Notes under the pieces: model-generated
Database searches by the model: none
Seen by the model: the letters and a program-made list of their open reading frames with translations, nothing else
What the model was told of the DNA's origin: nothing
From: Bacillus sp. DTU_2020_1000418_1_SI_GHA_SEK_038
Lineage (GTDB): Bacteria; Bacillota; Bacilli; Bacillales; Cytobacillaceae
NCBI RefSeq assembly: GCF_032341175.1
Contig: NZ_CP135435.1
Coordinates: 806,001-870,000 of the forward strand
Reading direction: 5' to 3'
Length of the DNA: 64,000 nt
Part shown: in pieces, positions 24,810 through 35,250 of the stretch
Numbering within the stretch: position 1 is the first letter of the stretch
Layout of the letters: each line of letters starts with the position of its first letter
Program-made: the position numbers and the translations under genes

Positions 24810-25410
24810 GCCCTCAAACATCGTCTGAATTAACGAACAGTAAATTTCTTCAATTGCCGGCTATAAAATATATATGAGGAGTCAGCTACATAGAGCTTTT
24901 GCTTTGCTATATCTGCCCGATAGCATGTTAATAATGGATATAGGTATATAAAAGAGAGATTGAAGAAGTAGTTTTTGGGCCAGCATCTTTTAATGGGTGC
25001 TGGCTGTTGTGGTGTTGGGGAAGTATGTAACAGCCCCCTTTTATTCGTAATAAGAATATAATACTCTGTTAATCAGTTAGTCTTTTAATCTAAATTTCCA
25101 AATTACATCGGCTAGTGTACTATACGCCTCTTAAATCTACAATTCATTAACGGAATGACTAGGTTTATTGTATAGATTATTTTTAAAACTGTTACCGCAA
25201 ACAATGTTCATCTTGGCTATTCCACTAAAAGAGTAACAATAAGAAAAATTAGATAATTACTTTACTAAATTTGTATTATTGCATGTAGTTAGATAATTTT
25301 TAAAATTAATAAAATTTAAAATATGAGTTATAATATTACAATAGAATAAAGATGAACAGTACTTTAATGGCTTAAAGAATTAATAATTTTATTATAATGG
25401 GGGATTCGAG
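24810..25410. other. AT-rich spacer without a recognised gene
   Basis: About 600 bp separating the integrase remnant from the sigma-54 activator gene. No ORF with a ribosome site, no hairpin with a T-run and no copy of the island operator were found. The last 100 bp are extremely AT-rich and probably hold the activator promoter. Confidence 0.4.
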
Positions 25411-27105
25411 TTGTTTGATTTATATGCAATTGGAAATAAAGTTCCATTCGGCATTATAGTTGTGGATATTACAGGAGAGATTCATTATCAAAATCTAAAT
25501 TGCCTTAATATTCTGGATACAGATCAATCAGGCAAAAAATTCATTCAAGAGATTTTACCTGGAAACATTATTATTAAAGTAATTAAAGATGGGCAATTTG
25601 TGATAAGTACTCATAATGAAACGGTTTTATTGAACATTTCTATTATTACTGGGAAGCTTGGAATGATACTTTTTTTTCCGAATGATATTTATTCTGAACT
25701 AATAAGCAAGTCCTCGAAGGTAATAGATTTAAAGCAAGAACTAGAAGCCATTATGAATTTGAATGGTGAATTAGTAACAATTACTGATGCAGATGGAATT
25801 GTTTTACGAGTTAGTAACGCTTGCGAGCAGATTCTAGGTGTAAAGGAACATGATTTTATAGGAAAGTCTGCACCGCTTATGGAGAAAAATGGTGTAATAA
25901 AGCCATCATCTACCAAATATGTCATTGAGAACAAACGCAAAATTACGATGAATCAAGTCACAAAGTCTGGACGTCGTTTAATTGTTCATGCACATCCTAT
26001 TTTTAAGGAGGACGGGTCTTTACATAAAGTTATTAACATATCAAAGGATGTAACGGAAATTGAGAACTTACAAAAGCAATTAGAAGAAACGAAAAGTGTG
26101 TTGGATTATTATCAGCAAGAACTTCGTATTTTGAAGAAAAAAGATCAAGAAATGATTTATAAATCGAAAGCAATGGAAAGGGTATACGAACTAGCATGTA
26201 GAGTTGCCGATGTGGATGCGACTATTTTTATTCATGGAGAAACTGGGGTGGGAAAAGAAGTATTAGCAAGAACCGTTCATAATTTAAGTATAAGAAAAAA
26301 TGCTCCTTTTGTAAAAATTAATTGTGCAGCAATACCAGATAGTATTATTGAATCTGAGCTCTTTGGATATGCAAAAGGCACATTCACTGGAGCAAATAAA
26401 GATGGAAAAAAAGGATTAGCCCTTGCTGCGCATAAGGGCACATTATTTTTAGATGAAATTGGTGAGTTACCCCTTCAGGTTCAAGCTAAGTTACTTCAAC
26501 TTTTACAAGAAAAGCGGTTTACCCCACTTGGTGAAACGAAGCTTGTCGAAGTAGATGTACGATTTATTGCAGCAACAAATCGTAATTTGGAAGAAATGGT
26601 ACGGGATGGGACATTTCGTGAGGATTTGTATTATCGCTTATTTGTTGTACCGATTACCATCCCTCCTTTATCACAAAGAAAAGAAGACATACCTTTTTTA
26701 GTAAGCCATTTTTTAGAGAGTTATAGTCAAAAATATAAACAATATAAAACCATTGATAAAGAAGTTATAGAATTTTTTATGGATTATGAATGGAAAGGGA
26801 ATGTTAGAGAATTACAAAATACGGTAGAAAGACTTGTACTCACTGTTCCTGCTCAGCATATTAAATTATATCATCTTCCAGAAAAATTCTTTTTGCCTCC
26901 TTCCAGACAAGCTATAGAAGTGGGGGAAAATGTAGATTTTAAAAAAGAAGTAGAGCAATTTGAAAAACAACTTATTATTCGTGCACTTGAAACTTCCTCG
27001 ACAATGAGGGAGGCAAGTAAAAAGTTAGGTGTAGATGCATCAACAATTAGCAGAAAAGTTCAAAAATACAAAATTAACGTTGCAAAGTTGCAATTTCTAA
27101 TGTAA
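25411..27105 (+). CDS. Sigma-54-dependent transcriptional activator (PAS-AAA-Fis)
   Basis: Enhancer-binding protein of 564 residues. PAS-like sensor regions lie at about 1-90 and 110-220, with [20 protein letters not shown]. The AAA+ domain (about 245-475) has the Walker [23 protein letters not shown] as the sigma-54 contact loop (GTFTGA for the usual GAFTGA), the Walker [13 protein letters not shown], and the R-finger region YYRLFVVPI. The C-terminal Fis-type helix-turn-helix is [20 protein letters not shown]. The start codon is TTG after TGGGGG. It sits directly upstream of the -24/-12 promoter of the hydantoin operon, which it most likely activates. Confidence 0.9.
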   Translation: MFDLYAIGNKVPFGIIVVDITGEIHYQNLNCLNILDTDQSGKKFIQEILPGNIIIKVIKDGQFVISTHNETVLLNISIITGKLGMILFFPNDIYSELISKSSKVIDLKQELEAIMNLNGELVTITDADGIVLRVSNACEQILGVKEHDFIGKSAPLMEKNGVIKPSSTKYVIENKRKITMNQVTKSGRRLIVHAHPIFKEDGSLHKVINISKDVTEIENLQKQLEETKSVLDYYQQELRILKKKDQEMIYKSKAMERVYELACRVADVDATIFIHGETGVGKEVLARTVHNLSIRKNAPFVKINCAAIPDSIIESELFGYAKGTFTGANKDGKKGLALAAHKGTLFLDEIGELPLQVQAKLLQLLQEKRFTPLGETKLVEVDVRFIAATNRNLEEMVRDGTFREDLYYRLFVVPITIPPLSQRKEDIPFLVSHFLESYSQKYKQYKTIDKEVIEFFMDYEWKGNVRELQNTVERLVLTVPAQHIKLYHLPEKFFLPPSRQAIEVGENVDFKKEVEQFEKQLIIRALETSSTMREASKKLGVDASTISRKVQKYKINVAKLQFLM

Positions 27106-27123
27106 CTTTGCAACTTTCTTTTT
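27079..27123 (+). terminator. Terminator of the sigma-54 activator gene
   Basis: Perfect stem GTTGCAAAGTT / AACTTTGCAAC, overlapping the stop codon, followed by TTTCTTTTTT. Confidence 0.85.
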
Positions 27124-27288
27124 TGTGCAATATTATTGAATTTTCTGAATATAGGACCATTTAAAAATTGCATATCTGCAATTTGATTTTAAGCACGTAA
27201 TAAAATCTCATACGAAAAAAGAAAGAAATAAAGAAAAATAAAAAATGATTTACATGGGTATGGACCTAACCAACTTAATTTGACTTTG

Positions 27289-27316
27289 TCAGCCGTCTCT
27301 TTGGTTGACAGGCTGA
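27289..27316. promoter_or_regulatory. Candidate enhancer site for the sigma-54 activator
   Basis: Inverted repeat TCAGCC / GGCTGA (27289-27294, 27311-27316) about 70 bp upstream of the -24 element, a normal distance for an enhancer-binding protein. Assignment is by position only. Confidence 0.45.
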
Positions 27317-27383
27317 TACTATCTGTATTTTTTATATTAGTCTGCACTGTTTAATTGAAAGTTTGGCCATTAATCTTTGGATT

Positions 27384-27399
27384 TGGCATGGTACTTGCA
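27384..27399 (+). promoter_or_regulatory. Sigma-54 (-24/-12) promoter of the hydantoin operon
   Basis: TGGCATGGTACTTGCA matches TGGCAC-N5-TTGCA with one change and has GG and GC separated by ten bases. It lies about 38 bp before the hyuA start. Confidence 0.8.
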
Positions 27400-27436
27400 T
27401 TAATAAAAAGTATTACATTAAGGGAGGCACTGCACT

Positions 27437-29509
27437 ATGAAATTATTTGGAGTAGACGTTGGTGGAACTTTTACAGACGTAATATTTAACGATACAGAAC
27501 AAAGGATTACAGCCATTCATAAAGTTCCCACTACAATGGATGATCCTTCTACGGGAGTTGTACAAGGAATAGTAGAACTATGTGAGCGTCAAAATATTGA
27601 CAAATCACAAATTGATCACGTTTTTCATGGTACAACGATTGCAACGAATGCAATTCTAGAGTATAAAGGTGCGAAAACCGGGATGTTAACGACAGAAGGA
27701 TATAGAGATATTATCCATATTGGAAGACATCAACGTCCGCAGAACTACTCTATTATGCAAGATATCCCTTGGCAAGATAAACCTTTAGTTCAGCGTAGAG
27801 ACCGTATTGCTGTGGCAGAAAGAATGGGACCAGTTAAAGACCAGGTAATTCTGCCTTTACAGGAAGATCAAGTACGTAAAGCTGTTTTGTCGCTTAAAGA
27901 AAAGGGCGTTGAATCTATTATTGTTAATTTCTTATTTTCCTATATTAATCCTGGTCATGAACAAAGAGTCAAAGAGATCATTCAGGAAGAATATCCGGAG
28001 GCTTTTATCACGGTCTCTTCTGAGGTTTCCCCGCAATTTAGAGAATTTGAGCGTTTCACAACAGCATCTATTAATGGATTTGTTGGACCGAAAGTAAAAA
28101 ACTATATTCAAAATTTAGAGGAGCGATTAAAGGATTCAGGTGTCTCTGCTGAGCTTCATATTATGTGTTCAAACGGTGGAGTGGCAACTCCTAAAACAGT
28201 TTCTGAAAAACCGGTAAATACTTTATTATCAGGTCCAGCTGCGGGTATCCTTGGAGGCGCATGGGCAGGAGAGTTAACAAATCGGCAAAAACTAATCACT
28301 TTTGATGTCGGTGGCACTAGTGCTGACATTGGTATTATCACTGATAACGGCTATAGTGAATCTACTGCACGTGACACATGGATTGCAGGTTATCCTGTTA
28401 TGGTTCCAATGATTGATATTCATACAATTGGAGCAGGGGGTGGCAGCATTGCTCATATCGATGAAGGCGGTGCATTTAAGGTAGGACCAAGAAGTGCAGG
28501 ATCACATCCAGGGCCGGCTTGCTATGGACACGGAGGGTTAAAGCCTACAGTAAGTGATGCAAACGTTGTACTCGGAAGAATAGATGAGCATAACTTTCTT
28601 GGTGGAGAAATGAAAATTTATTCAAATGAGGCCTATAAAGTAATTGATGAGCTAGCCGGAAATCTGGATTTAAGTAGAGAAAAAACAGCAGAAGGAATCT
28701 TGCAAATTATGAATAACAATATGGCTAATGCAATTCGAGAAAAAACAATTCAAAAGGGAGAAGACCCGAGGGAATTCTCATTAGTGGCATTTGGAGGAGC
28801 AGGTCCCCTCCATGCAGTAGAAGTTGCTAAAATCTTAAATATTCCAGAGGTCATAATCCCACTATATCCAGGAATTAACTCAGCAACAGGATTATTGACT
28901 ACTGATTTAAAATACGATGTTATTAAAACGGAATTTATGTTTAGTACGAATATGAATTTCTTTAGTTTGAACGATGATTTTAGTGGCTTAGAAACACAAT
29001 TGGTTACACAATTGAAAGCGGACGGCATTGATGAGAAAGATATTCAAGTGATCCGCAGCGCTGATTGTCGATATGCAGGTCAAGGGTATGAATTACGGGT
29101 TGATTTGCCGGATGGTGTGCTTGATGAGGTAACAATTATAGAAGCATTTAATAATTTCCATGAAAGTCATAAATCTGAATATGGTCATAACTTCCTTGAT
29201 AGCCCAATTGAAATTGTAAATATACGTGTAACAGGTACTGGATATATGCCAAAAATTGAAAAGCAGGCTATCCATCATGAACATCAACTTAAAGCTGCAA
29301 TGCTAAAAATAGGTGAAACGATTTTTAACGTTAACGGTAATCTTGAAAAAGTGAAGACGAAGTTTTACAAAAGGGAAATAATTCCAGTAGGTGTAGACTT
29401 CCAAGGTCCTTGTATTGTGCTTCAAAAAGATACAACCACTGTCATTCCGCCGAACTGTTCAGCTTATATCGAGGAATACGGAAATATGATTATCAAGGTA
29501 GGTGTATAG
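27437..29509 (+). CDS. hyuA: Hydantoinase/oxoprolinase subunit A (HyuA)
   Basis: ATP-using subunit (690 residues) of the HyuAB hydantoinase or N-methylhydantoinase, which opens five-membered cyclic ureides or lactams. The ASKHA-type ATPase fold is visible as [15 protein letters not shown] near residue 5, [14 protein letters not shown] near 288 and [13 protein letters not shown] near 330. [11 protein letters not shown] lies in the C-terminal half. Full length for the family, with an AAGGGAGG ribosome site. hyuB starts three bases after its stop. The substrate cannot be set from sequence: hydantoins, N-methylhydantoin or 5-oxoproline-like compounds fit. Confidence 0.9.
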   Translation: MKLFGVDVGGTFTDVIFNDTEQRITAIHKVPTTMDDPSTGVVQGIVELCERQNIDKSQIDHVFHGTTIATNAILEYKGAKTGMLTTEGYRDIIHIGRHQRPQNYSIMQDIPWQDKPLVQRRDRIAVAERMGPVKDQVILPLQEDQVRKAVLSLKEKGVESIIVNFLFSYINPGHEQRVKEIIQEEYPEAFITVSSEVSPQFREFERFTTASINGFVGPKVKNYIQNLEERLKDSGVSAELHIMCSNGGVATPKTVSEKPVNTLLSGPAAGILGGAWAGELTNRQKLITFDVGGTSADIGIITDNGYSESTARDTWIAGYPVMVPMIDIHTIGAGGGSIAHIDEGGAFKVGPRSAGSHPGPACYGHGGLKPTVSDANVVLGRIDEHNFLGGEMKIYSNEAYKVIDELAGNLDLSREKTAEGILQIMNNNMANAIREKTIQKGEDPREFSLVAFGGAGPLHAVEVAKILNIPEVIIPLYPGINSATGLLTTDLKYDVIKTEFMFSTNMNFFSLNDDFSGLETQLVTQLKADGIDEKDIQVIRSADCRYAGQGYELRVDLPDGVLDEVTIIEAFNNFHESHKSEYGHNFLDSPIEIVNIRVTGTGYMPKIEKQAIHHEHQLKAAMLKIGETIFNVNGNLEKVKTKFYKREIIPVGVDFQGPCIVLQKDTTTVIPPNCSAYIEEYGNMIIKVGV

Positions 29510-29512
29510 TAT

Positions 29513-31288
29513 ATGACACAAATCAAAAGTAAAAAAATCGATCCTATTACTGTTCAAGTAGTTCTTGGTGCTTTAGAAAATGTTGCAGTTGAAATGGGGC
29601 ATAAGCTTGCGAGAATGGCATATTCGAGCATAATCAGAGAATCAGAAGATTTTGGCTGTGCACTTGTTGATCTTAAAGGCCAACAGTTATGTGAGTCTTC
29701 GCACAGTACTCCGCTACAATCCGGTCCAATTCCAGGATACGTCCAAGGAATACGTCAAATCATGGATGAACGTGGTGATACATTTAATCCTGGAGATGTG
29801 ATAATGCATAATTCTCCTTATCATGGTGCGTCCCATGGGCCGGATGTAGGTTTTTGTATCCCTGTATTTTATCATGATAAGCTGATAGGATTTTCAGTTA
29901 CAACTGCCCACCATTTAGATATTGGCTCTTCTACTCCAGGAAGCTGTGGAATCGTTGACGCTGTTGATGCCTATGCAGAAGGTCTGCAATTTAAAGCGAT
30001 AAAAGTATATGAAAAAGGAGTTAAAAATCGTTATATATGGGATTTATTAAAAGATAATATCCGTGCACCTAAATTGGTTGTAGGTGATATGGAAGCACAA
30101 ATTGCAGCTGCTAAAATCGGTGTTCAAAGATATATTGAGATTATTGAAAAATTTGGATTAGAAACTGTTGAAGCAGCCAGTGAAGAACTAATGAATTACT
30201 CGGAAAAAATGATGAGAGACGCGATAAAAAAGCTTCCAGATGGAGAGTACACAGCAGAAGGTAATTTAGATGGCTACTTAGATAGTAATGATCCAGCAAA
30301 AAAAGATTTGAAAATTAGAGTAACAGTTAAAGTAAGTGGAAGTGATATTACCGTTGATTTAACGGGCACTTCCCCACAAGTAAGTGATAGACCAATTAAT
30401 ATGCCTTTACTCGGAACAGTTGATATTGCAATATATTTAACTTTACGTTCTATATTATTAGATTCAACCATTTATGGAAATTTCCCGCAAAACTCCGGAC
30501 TGATTCGTCCGATTAAAATTGTAGCACCTAAAGGGACATTATGTAATCCCATCTTCCCAGCTCCTTCGATTGCACGTTTCTGCTCAGGGAATATTGTGGC
30601 GGATACTCTAATGAAAGCTTTGGCACAAGTAGTTCCTCATCAAATTAGTGCAGGTGTTGGAAATCTGCAAGTGGTTGCTTTTAGTGGTAAAAAGGATGAT
30701 AACTATTGGGTATATATGGACATTATGGAGGGAAGTTACGGCGGGCGCTATGGAAAAGATGGTATGGATGCTGTGGATACGTTGTACGCCAACACGAGAA
30801 ATAATCCAATCGAGGACATTGAGTCACATTATCCACTAAGAGTAAACCGCTATGAGCTAAAAGATTATGAATGTGCACCAGGTAAGTGGCGCGGGGGAAT
30901 TGGTTCTGTTAAAGAAATTACGTTCTTAAATGAAGGAAGTTTTTCAGTGGAGGCAGATGGACATAAATATGCTCCATGGGGCTTTGACGGGGGATATTCT
31001 GGTTCAACAGGAAGCCTTCGTATTCGCGAAAAAGGAACGGGTGAACTTGTTCAACTTCCATCCAAACTTCCAAACAGAACTGTGAAAATGGGAGATACCA
31101 TTCAATTAGCTGGACCAGGTGGCGGAGGATATGGAAATCCTTTTGAAAGAGATCCTGAGAAAGTGCTAGGCGACTATTTAGATGGATTTATTTTAAAAGA
31201 AAATGCTTTAAAGGATTATGGGGTTGTTATTACAGATACAGGAGAGGTCGATTACGAGCAAACTTATGAAAGAAGAAAAAGTAAGTAA
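29513..31288 (+). CDS. hyuB: Hydantoinase/oxoprolinase subunit B (HyuB)
   Basis: Partner subunit of 591 residues. Features: IDPITVQVVLGALENVAVEM, MAYSSIIRESEDFGCALVD, HNSPYHGASHGPDVGF and ITVDLTGTSPQVSDRPIN. The C-terminus has APGKWRGGIGSVKEI and GPGGGGYGNP, both typical of HyuB. It is translated immediately after hyuA; the ribosome site AGGTAGGTG is inside the hyuA end. Together HyuA and HyuB would convert a hydantoin to an N-carbamoyl acid with ATP hydrolysis. Confidence 0.9.
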   Translation: MTQIKSKKIDPITVQVVLGALENVAVEMGHKLARMAYSSIIRESEDFGCALVDLKGQQLCESSHSTPLQSGPIPGYVQGIRQIMDERGDTFNPGDVIMHNSPYHGASHGPDVGFCIPVFYHDKLIGFSVTTAHHLDIGSSTPGSCGIVDAVDAYAEGLQFKAIKVYEKGVKNRYIWDLLKDNIRAPKLVVGDMEAQIAAAKIGVQRYIEIIEKFGLETVEAASEELMNYSEKMMRDAIKKLPDGEYTAEGNLDGYLDSNDPAKKDLKIRVTVKVSGSDITVDLTGTSPQVSDRPINMPLLGTVDIAIYLTLRSILLDSTIYGNFPQNSGLIRPIKIVAPKGTLCNPIFPAPSIARFCSGNIVADTLMKALAQVVPHQISAGVGNLQVVAFSGKKDDNYWVYMDIMEGSYGGRYGKDGMDAVDTLYANTRNNPIEDIESHYPLRVNRYELKDYECAPGKWRGGIGSVKEITFLNEGSFSVEADGHKYAPWGFDGGYSGSTGSLRIREKGTGELVQLPSKLPNRTVKMGDTIQLAGPGGGGYGNPFERDPEKVLGDYLDGFILKENALKDYGVVITDTGEVDYEQTYERRKSK

Positions 31289-31332
31289 CGAGTTTTCGTA
31301 CTTCCAAGTATTGTTTACTAAAGGAGGATGAC

Positions 31333-32580
31333 ATGCAAACAATTTGCAAGATTAATGGCGATAGAATTTATTCTCGTATTCTACGCCTAGGGGAAATTGG
31401 GAAAAATGATCAAAATGGTGTACATCGCTTAGCTTTAAGTAAAGAAGATAAAGAAGCTCACTTATTAGTCTCACAGTGGATGGAAGAAGCAGGGCTAAGT
31501 GTTTCACATGATCATTTCGGTAATTTAATAGGCAGAAAAGAAGGTGAGAATCCTGATTTACCTGCAGTGATGATTGGTTCTCATATAGATTCCGTGCGAA
31601 ATGGGGGACGCTTTGATGGCATTATAGGTGTCATTGCAGGGATTGAAGTTGTGCAGGCTATTACATCTGCTCAAATAGTTCATCAACATCCTCTTGAAGT
31701 AGTTGCCTTCTGTGAAGAGGAAGGCTCACGATTTAACGATGGACTTTTTGGGAGCAGAGGGATGGTTGGTAGAATAAATGAAAGCGACCTGTTAAAAAAA
31801 GATGAAAATGGGATTAGTCGATACGAGGCATTAAAATCATTTGGTTTTGGAGTAGATCCAGATCGAATCAAAGAGTCCATTCGAACAGATAAAGATATCA
31901 AATTATTTTTGGAGATGCATATTGAACAAGGACCAATCTTAGAAACAAATGGCCATGCGATAGGTATTGTAGAAGGAATTGCAGGTCCTTCCTGGTACAG
32001 CATTTTTCTTTCTGGTGAGGCAGGTCATGCTGGAACTGTACCGATGAATTTACGGCATGATCCTTTAGCGGGAGCAGCAGAAATAATATCTGAAATAGAA
32101 AGGCTATGTAAACAAGAACCCGAAAAAAAGACGGTGGGGACTGTTGGAATCATTCAGGCATTCCCAGGTGGAAGTAATGTTATACCAAGCTCTGTTGAAT
32201 TCTCACTTGATTTAAGAGATATCGACTTACAACGACGAAACAATGTATATGGGAAAATAGTAAACAAAGTACAAAATATATGTGAAAAAAGAGGATTGAC
32301 ATACAGAATCGAAAAGCACTTAGATGTGGATCCGATAGCGTGTTCGGAAAATGTAGTCTCCTCATTACGTGAGATTAGTAGGAAAAAAGGGATTGCTGCT
32401 CCGCTTATGATTAGCGGTGCAGGTCATGATGCAATGTTAATGTCAGAAATTACGGACATCGGAATGATTTTTGTAAGATGTGAAAAAGGTATTAGCCACC
32501 AACCGAACGAAAAAGCTGAACAAAAAGATATCACACTTGGGACGGAGTTGCTGTTGGAGGCCGTGTTAAAGTTTGTTTAG
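31333..32580 (+). CDS. hyuC: M20-family N-carbamoyl-L-amino acid hydrolase/allantoate amidohydrolase
   Basis: Metal-dependent amidohydrolase of 415 residues that would cleave the N-carbamoyl acid made by HyuAB, releasing amino acid, CO2 and ammonia. Metal ligands are seen in IGSHIDSV, CEEEGSRF, MHIEQGPILE and GAGHDAM. A lid domain includes GEAGHAGTVPM. AAGGAGG ribosome site. Close relatives hydrolyse allantoate or N-carbamoyl amino acids; N-carbamoylsarcosine is possible here because of the sarcosine oxidase gene downstream (inference). Confidence 0.88.
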   Translation: MQTICKINGDRIYSRILRLGEIGKNDQNGVHRLALSKEDKEAHLLVSQWMEEAGLSVSHDHFGNLIGRKEGENPDLPAVMIGSHIDSVRNGGRFDGIIGVIAGIEVVQAITSAQIVHQHPLEVVAFCEEEGSRFNDGLFGSRGMVGRINESDLLKKDENGISRYEALKSFGFGVDPDRIKESIRTDKDIKLFLEMHIEQGPILETNGHAIGIVEGIAGPSWYSIFLSGEAGHAGTVPMNLRHDPLAGAAEIISEIERLCKQEPEKKTVGTVGIIQAFPGGSNVIPSSVEFSLDLRDIDLQRRNNVYGKIVNKVQNICEKRGLTYRIEKHLDVDPIACSENVVSSLREISRKKGIAAPLMISGAGHDAMLMSEITDIGMIFVRCEKGISHQPNEKAEQKDITLGTELLLEAVLKFV

Positions 32581-32781
32581 AAATGTATGGCGGTCAGAAA
32601 TGGCTGCCATACAAAAAGGTCATTTCGGTTTATATATTCTGAAAATTGTGTATTTTCAGTAAAAAACTAGACATATAAAACTGTGGAGAAATTATTGAAA
32701 AATCATTCCTAATAATACTTACCAGATGATACTGAAAACTTTCTTCTAAGTAAAAAAATGAAATGAAAGGGAGATAGGTCT

Positions 32782-34200
32782 ATGAATTATGATTCAGAAA
32801 AAGGAATTAGTTTAACTGGTAAGGATATCATGCCTACGACAGACAATCAAAGAAATATTTCCACATTGGGTTTCCTAGTTTTATGGATTGGGATTGCTGT
32901 ACAACTTGTCACCTTCATTGCAGCAGCACAGCTTTACCCTGCTTTATCACCAACACAAATTATTATTGCTTGTATACTTGGGAATCTTGTTGTCGCTCTT
33001 CTCTTAACATTACTTGGAGATATAGGTATTAAATATGGTATTCCGTATGCTGTTTATATCAGAGCCTGTTTCGGTTACCTTGGTGCACATATACCTGCAG
33101 TGGTTCGAGCTATTCCCGCTATATTTTGGTTTGGATTCCAAACTTGGATGGGTGCATATGCACTAAATGTCATTATGGAAATGCTAACTGGATATTCAAA
33201 CCTTATGATGTTAATTATTGTGTTTGGAGCTGTGCAAATCATTAATACGGCCATGGGGATAGAAGCAATAACAAAGTTTGAATGGTTAGCATCCCCTAGT
33301 ATTTTGATTATCGGAATTCTTTTACAGGTTTTTATCATGAATCAACATGATTTAACGTTCAGTGATATATTTGCTAAAAGTGGTGAAGGTGGCGTATCCA
33401 TGGGATTTGCTGTTGTAGTCATGATGGGTACTTATATTACGATGGCACTGAATGCCCCGGATTTCACTCGCTTTTTAAAGACTAACATAGATAAAAATAA
33501 TCCTAGTTGGTGGAAAGAGAATAAGGGGAGCTTTATAGGGCATACATTCGGTCTAGTTGGATCTATGTTATTGTTTACGATAATTGGTTTAACGAGTGGT
33601 GTAGCAACTGGAAACTGGAATCCAATTGATGTAATGGTTCAAACGATGGGACAGGATAATCCATGGTTATTAATAGTGTGTTTAGCCTTTGTAATCCTAG
33701 CACAGTGGTCTACTAATATAAGTGCCAATTTATTGCCACCAGGATATATTATCGTTAACTTTTTCCCGCGAAAAATAACATTTGTAACAGGATCGATTAT
33801 TGCAGGTGTTTTAGGATTGCTTCTTCAACCTTGGAATTATGCAGACTATGTTCCTCAAATACTAATGGTCATTACCGCAACTTTAGCACCTATCGTTGGA
33901 ATTATGTTCACAGACTATTACTTTTTAAGAAAACGTCAGGTTAATGTCGATGAACTATATAAAGCCGAAGGTCAATATAAATATTGGTATAATGTGAATC
34001 CTGCTGCAATTATTGCGTATATTCCAGCTGGTCTATCCGTTCTGCTTTTTCCTGATTACGGATTTGTTTCTGCTTTGTTAATTGCAACAGTATTGTACTA
34101 TACATTGATGAAATATTGGATTTGCAAAGTCTATGAACAGCCAGAAATTACAAATACAAACTTTAAAGTGGATCATCATGAGGCTAAGAAAGAAGCATAA
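32782..34200 (+). CDS. NCS1-family permease (hydantoin/purine/cytosine type), first copy
   Basis: Membrane protein of 472 residues with about twelve helices, of the nucleobase:cation-symporter-1 family. [40 protein letters not shown] and NAPDFTRF are typical NCS1 segments. It lies in the hydantoin cluster and would import its substrate, like the benzyl-hydantoin transporter Mhp1. AAAGGGAGA precedes the ATG. An imperfect hairpin precedes the gene in the gap after hyuC. Confidence 0.88.
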   Translation: MNYDSEKGISLTGKDIMPTTDNQRNISTLGFLVLWIGIAVQLVTFIAAAQLYPALSPTQIIIACILGNLVVALLLTLLGDIGIKYGIPYAVYIRACFGYLGAHIPAVVRAIPAIFWFGFQTWMGAYALNVIMEMLTGYSNLMMLIIVFGAVQIINTAMGIEAITKFEWLASPSILIIGILLQVFIMNQHDLTFSDIFAKSGEGGVSMGFAVVVMMGTYITMALNAPDFTRFLKTNIDKNNPSWWKENKGSFIGHTFGLVGSMLLFTIIGLTSGVATGNWNPIDVMVQTMGQDNPWLLIVCLAFVILAQWSTNISANLLPPGYIIVNFFPRKITFVTGSIIAGVLGLLLQPWNYADYVPQILMVITATLAPIVGIMFTDYYFLRKRQVNVDELYKAEGQYKYWYNVNPAAIIAYIPAGLSVLLFPDYGFVSALLIATVLYYTLMKYWICKVYEQPEITNTNFKVDHHEAKKEA

Positions 34201-34277
34201 AATCTAGTTTTGGGCGATGGGAAAACTCTATAGCCACTAGATATTTAATTGAATTTTTTAATAGGAGGAAAAATAAA

Positions 34278-35027
34278 ATGAAAATTAAAGTGATTAATCC
34301 GAATACAACGTGGGAAATGACGAAAGGTATTGAAAATGCTGCAAAGTCTGTTGCAAGGTCAGACACACAAATAATAGCAGTGAGTCCTCAAATGGGTCCA
34401 GCCTCCATCGAATCTTATTATGATGAGTATTTATGTATTCCTGGTGTACTTGAAGAAATTAAAAAGGGGGAAGAAGAAGGAGTAGATGGATTTGTTATTG
34501 CTTGCTGGGGTGATCCTGGTTTACAAGCTGCAAGGGAAGTTACAGATAAACCCGTGGTGGGTATCGCTGAAGCGTCAGTCTATTTAGCTTCAATGCTAGC
34601 AGCCAGATTTTCCGTTGTAACAGTCTTACCTAGAATTAAAACGATGTTAGAAGATCTTGTTGATTCTTATGGAGTAAGTAAAAGAGTATTAAACATCAGG
34701 ACGACTCCGATGTGCGTTTTAGATTTTGAGAGAGATCCTGAAGCTGGGATGGAAATGTTAAGACAAGAGGGAAAAAAGGCGGTTGAAGAAGATAAAGCGG
34801 AGGCTATTTTGCTTGGCTGCGCAGGTATGGCTGAATTTGCTGATAATCTTGAAAAAGAATTGGGAGTCCCAGTTATTGATGGAGTAGTAGCAGCAGTTAA
34901 ATTTGCGGAATCTATTGTCGATTTAGGAAAGAAAACTAGTAAGTTAAAAACATATAAATATCCTGAGAAAAAGACATTTGTTGGTGCGTTAGAGAAATTC
35001 GGAAAGAGTCAGTCTACAATTAAGTAG
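34278..35027 (+). CDS. Asp/Glu/hydantoin racemase family protein
   Basis: A 249-residue cofactor-independent racemase. The family start is VINPNTTWEMTKGIE, the first catalytic Cys is in GFVIACWGDPGLQAA, and the second is in AILLGCAGMAEF. Relatives racemise 5-substituted hydantoins or allantoin. Position after a hydantoinase, a carbamoylase and a permease supports hydantoin racemase. A racemase is unnecessary for N-methylhydantoin, so the cluster may handle chiral hydantoins. TAGGAGG ribosome site; a terminator follows. Confidence 0.87.
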   Translation: MKIKVINPNTTWEMTKGIENAAKSVARSDTQIIAVSPQMGPASIESYYDEYLCIPGVLEEIKKGEEEGVDGFVIACWGDPGLQAAREVTDKPVVGIAEASVYLASMLAARFSVVTVLPRIKTMLEDLVDSYGVSKRVLNIRTTPMCVLDFERDPEAGMEMLRQEGKKAVEEDKAEAILLGCAGMAEFADNLEKELGVPVIDGVVAAVKFAESIVDLGKKTSKLKTYKYPEKKTFVGALEKFGKSQSTIK

Positions 35028-35087
35028 TAGATTTGAGTATTTAAACAAATTTTATATATAGATAATCTTATATAAGTATTTCAATTA

Positions 35088-35132
35088 AGATGGGCAAATA
35101 TTTAACTACCGTGAATTTGTCCATCTTTTTTT
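35088..35132 (+). terminator. Terminator after the racemase gene
   Basis: Stem AGATGGGCAAAT / ATTTGTCCATCT with one wobble pair, followed by T7. Confidence 0.85.
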
Positions 35133-35250
35133 ATAAAAAGAAATATTCATCTGCTACATGATTATTGACAGGTTCATATAGCATGCCTAGTTCAATAAAT
35201 ACAAAGCTTTTTTAGAAGAATATAAATGGAAAAACGGGAGGTTGAGAGAA

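Noticed and set aside
24586..24810. Plus-strand ORF of 74 codons
   Set aside because: No ribosome site. The opposite strand carries the recognisable integrase remnant, so this frame is a shadow.
27251..27275. A TGGACCTAACCAAC stretch resembling the GntR operator before hyuA
   Set aside because: Reverse complement GTTGGTTAGGTCCA matches the 13-mer poorly (changes in the GGGTCA core), has no -10 box at the right distance and precedes a sigma-54 operon.
32584..32613. Hairpin after hyuC considered as a terminator
   Set aside because: The stem TGTATGGC / GCCATACA is good but an A-run, not a T-run, follows, so termination is doubtful and the permease may be co-transcribed.
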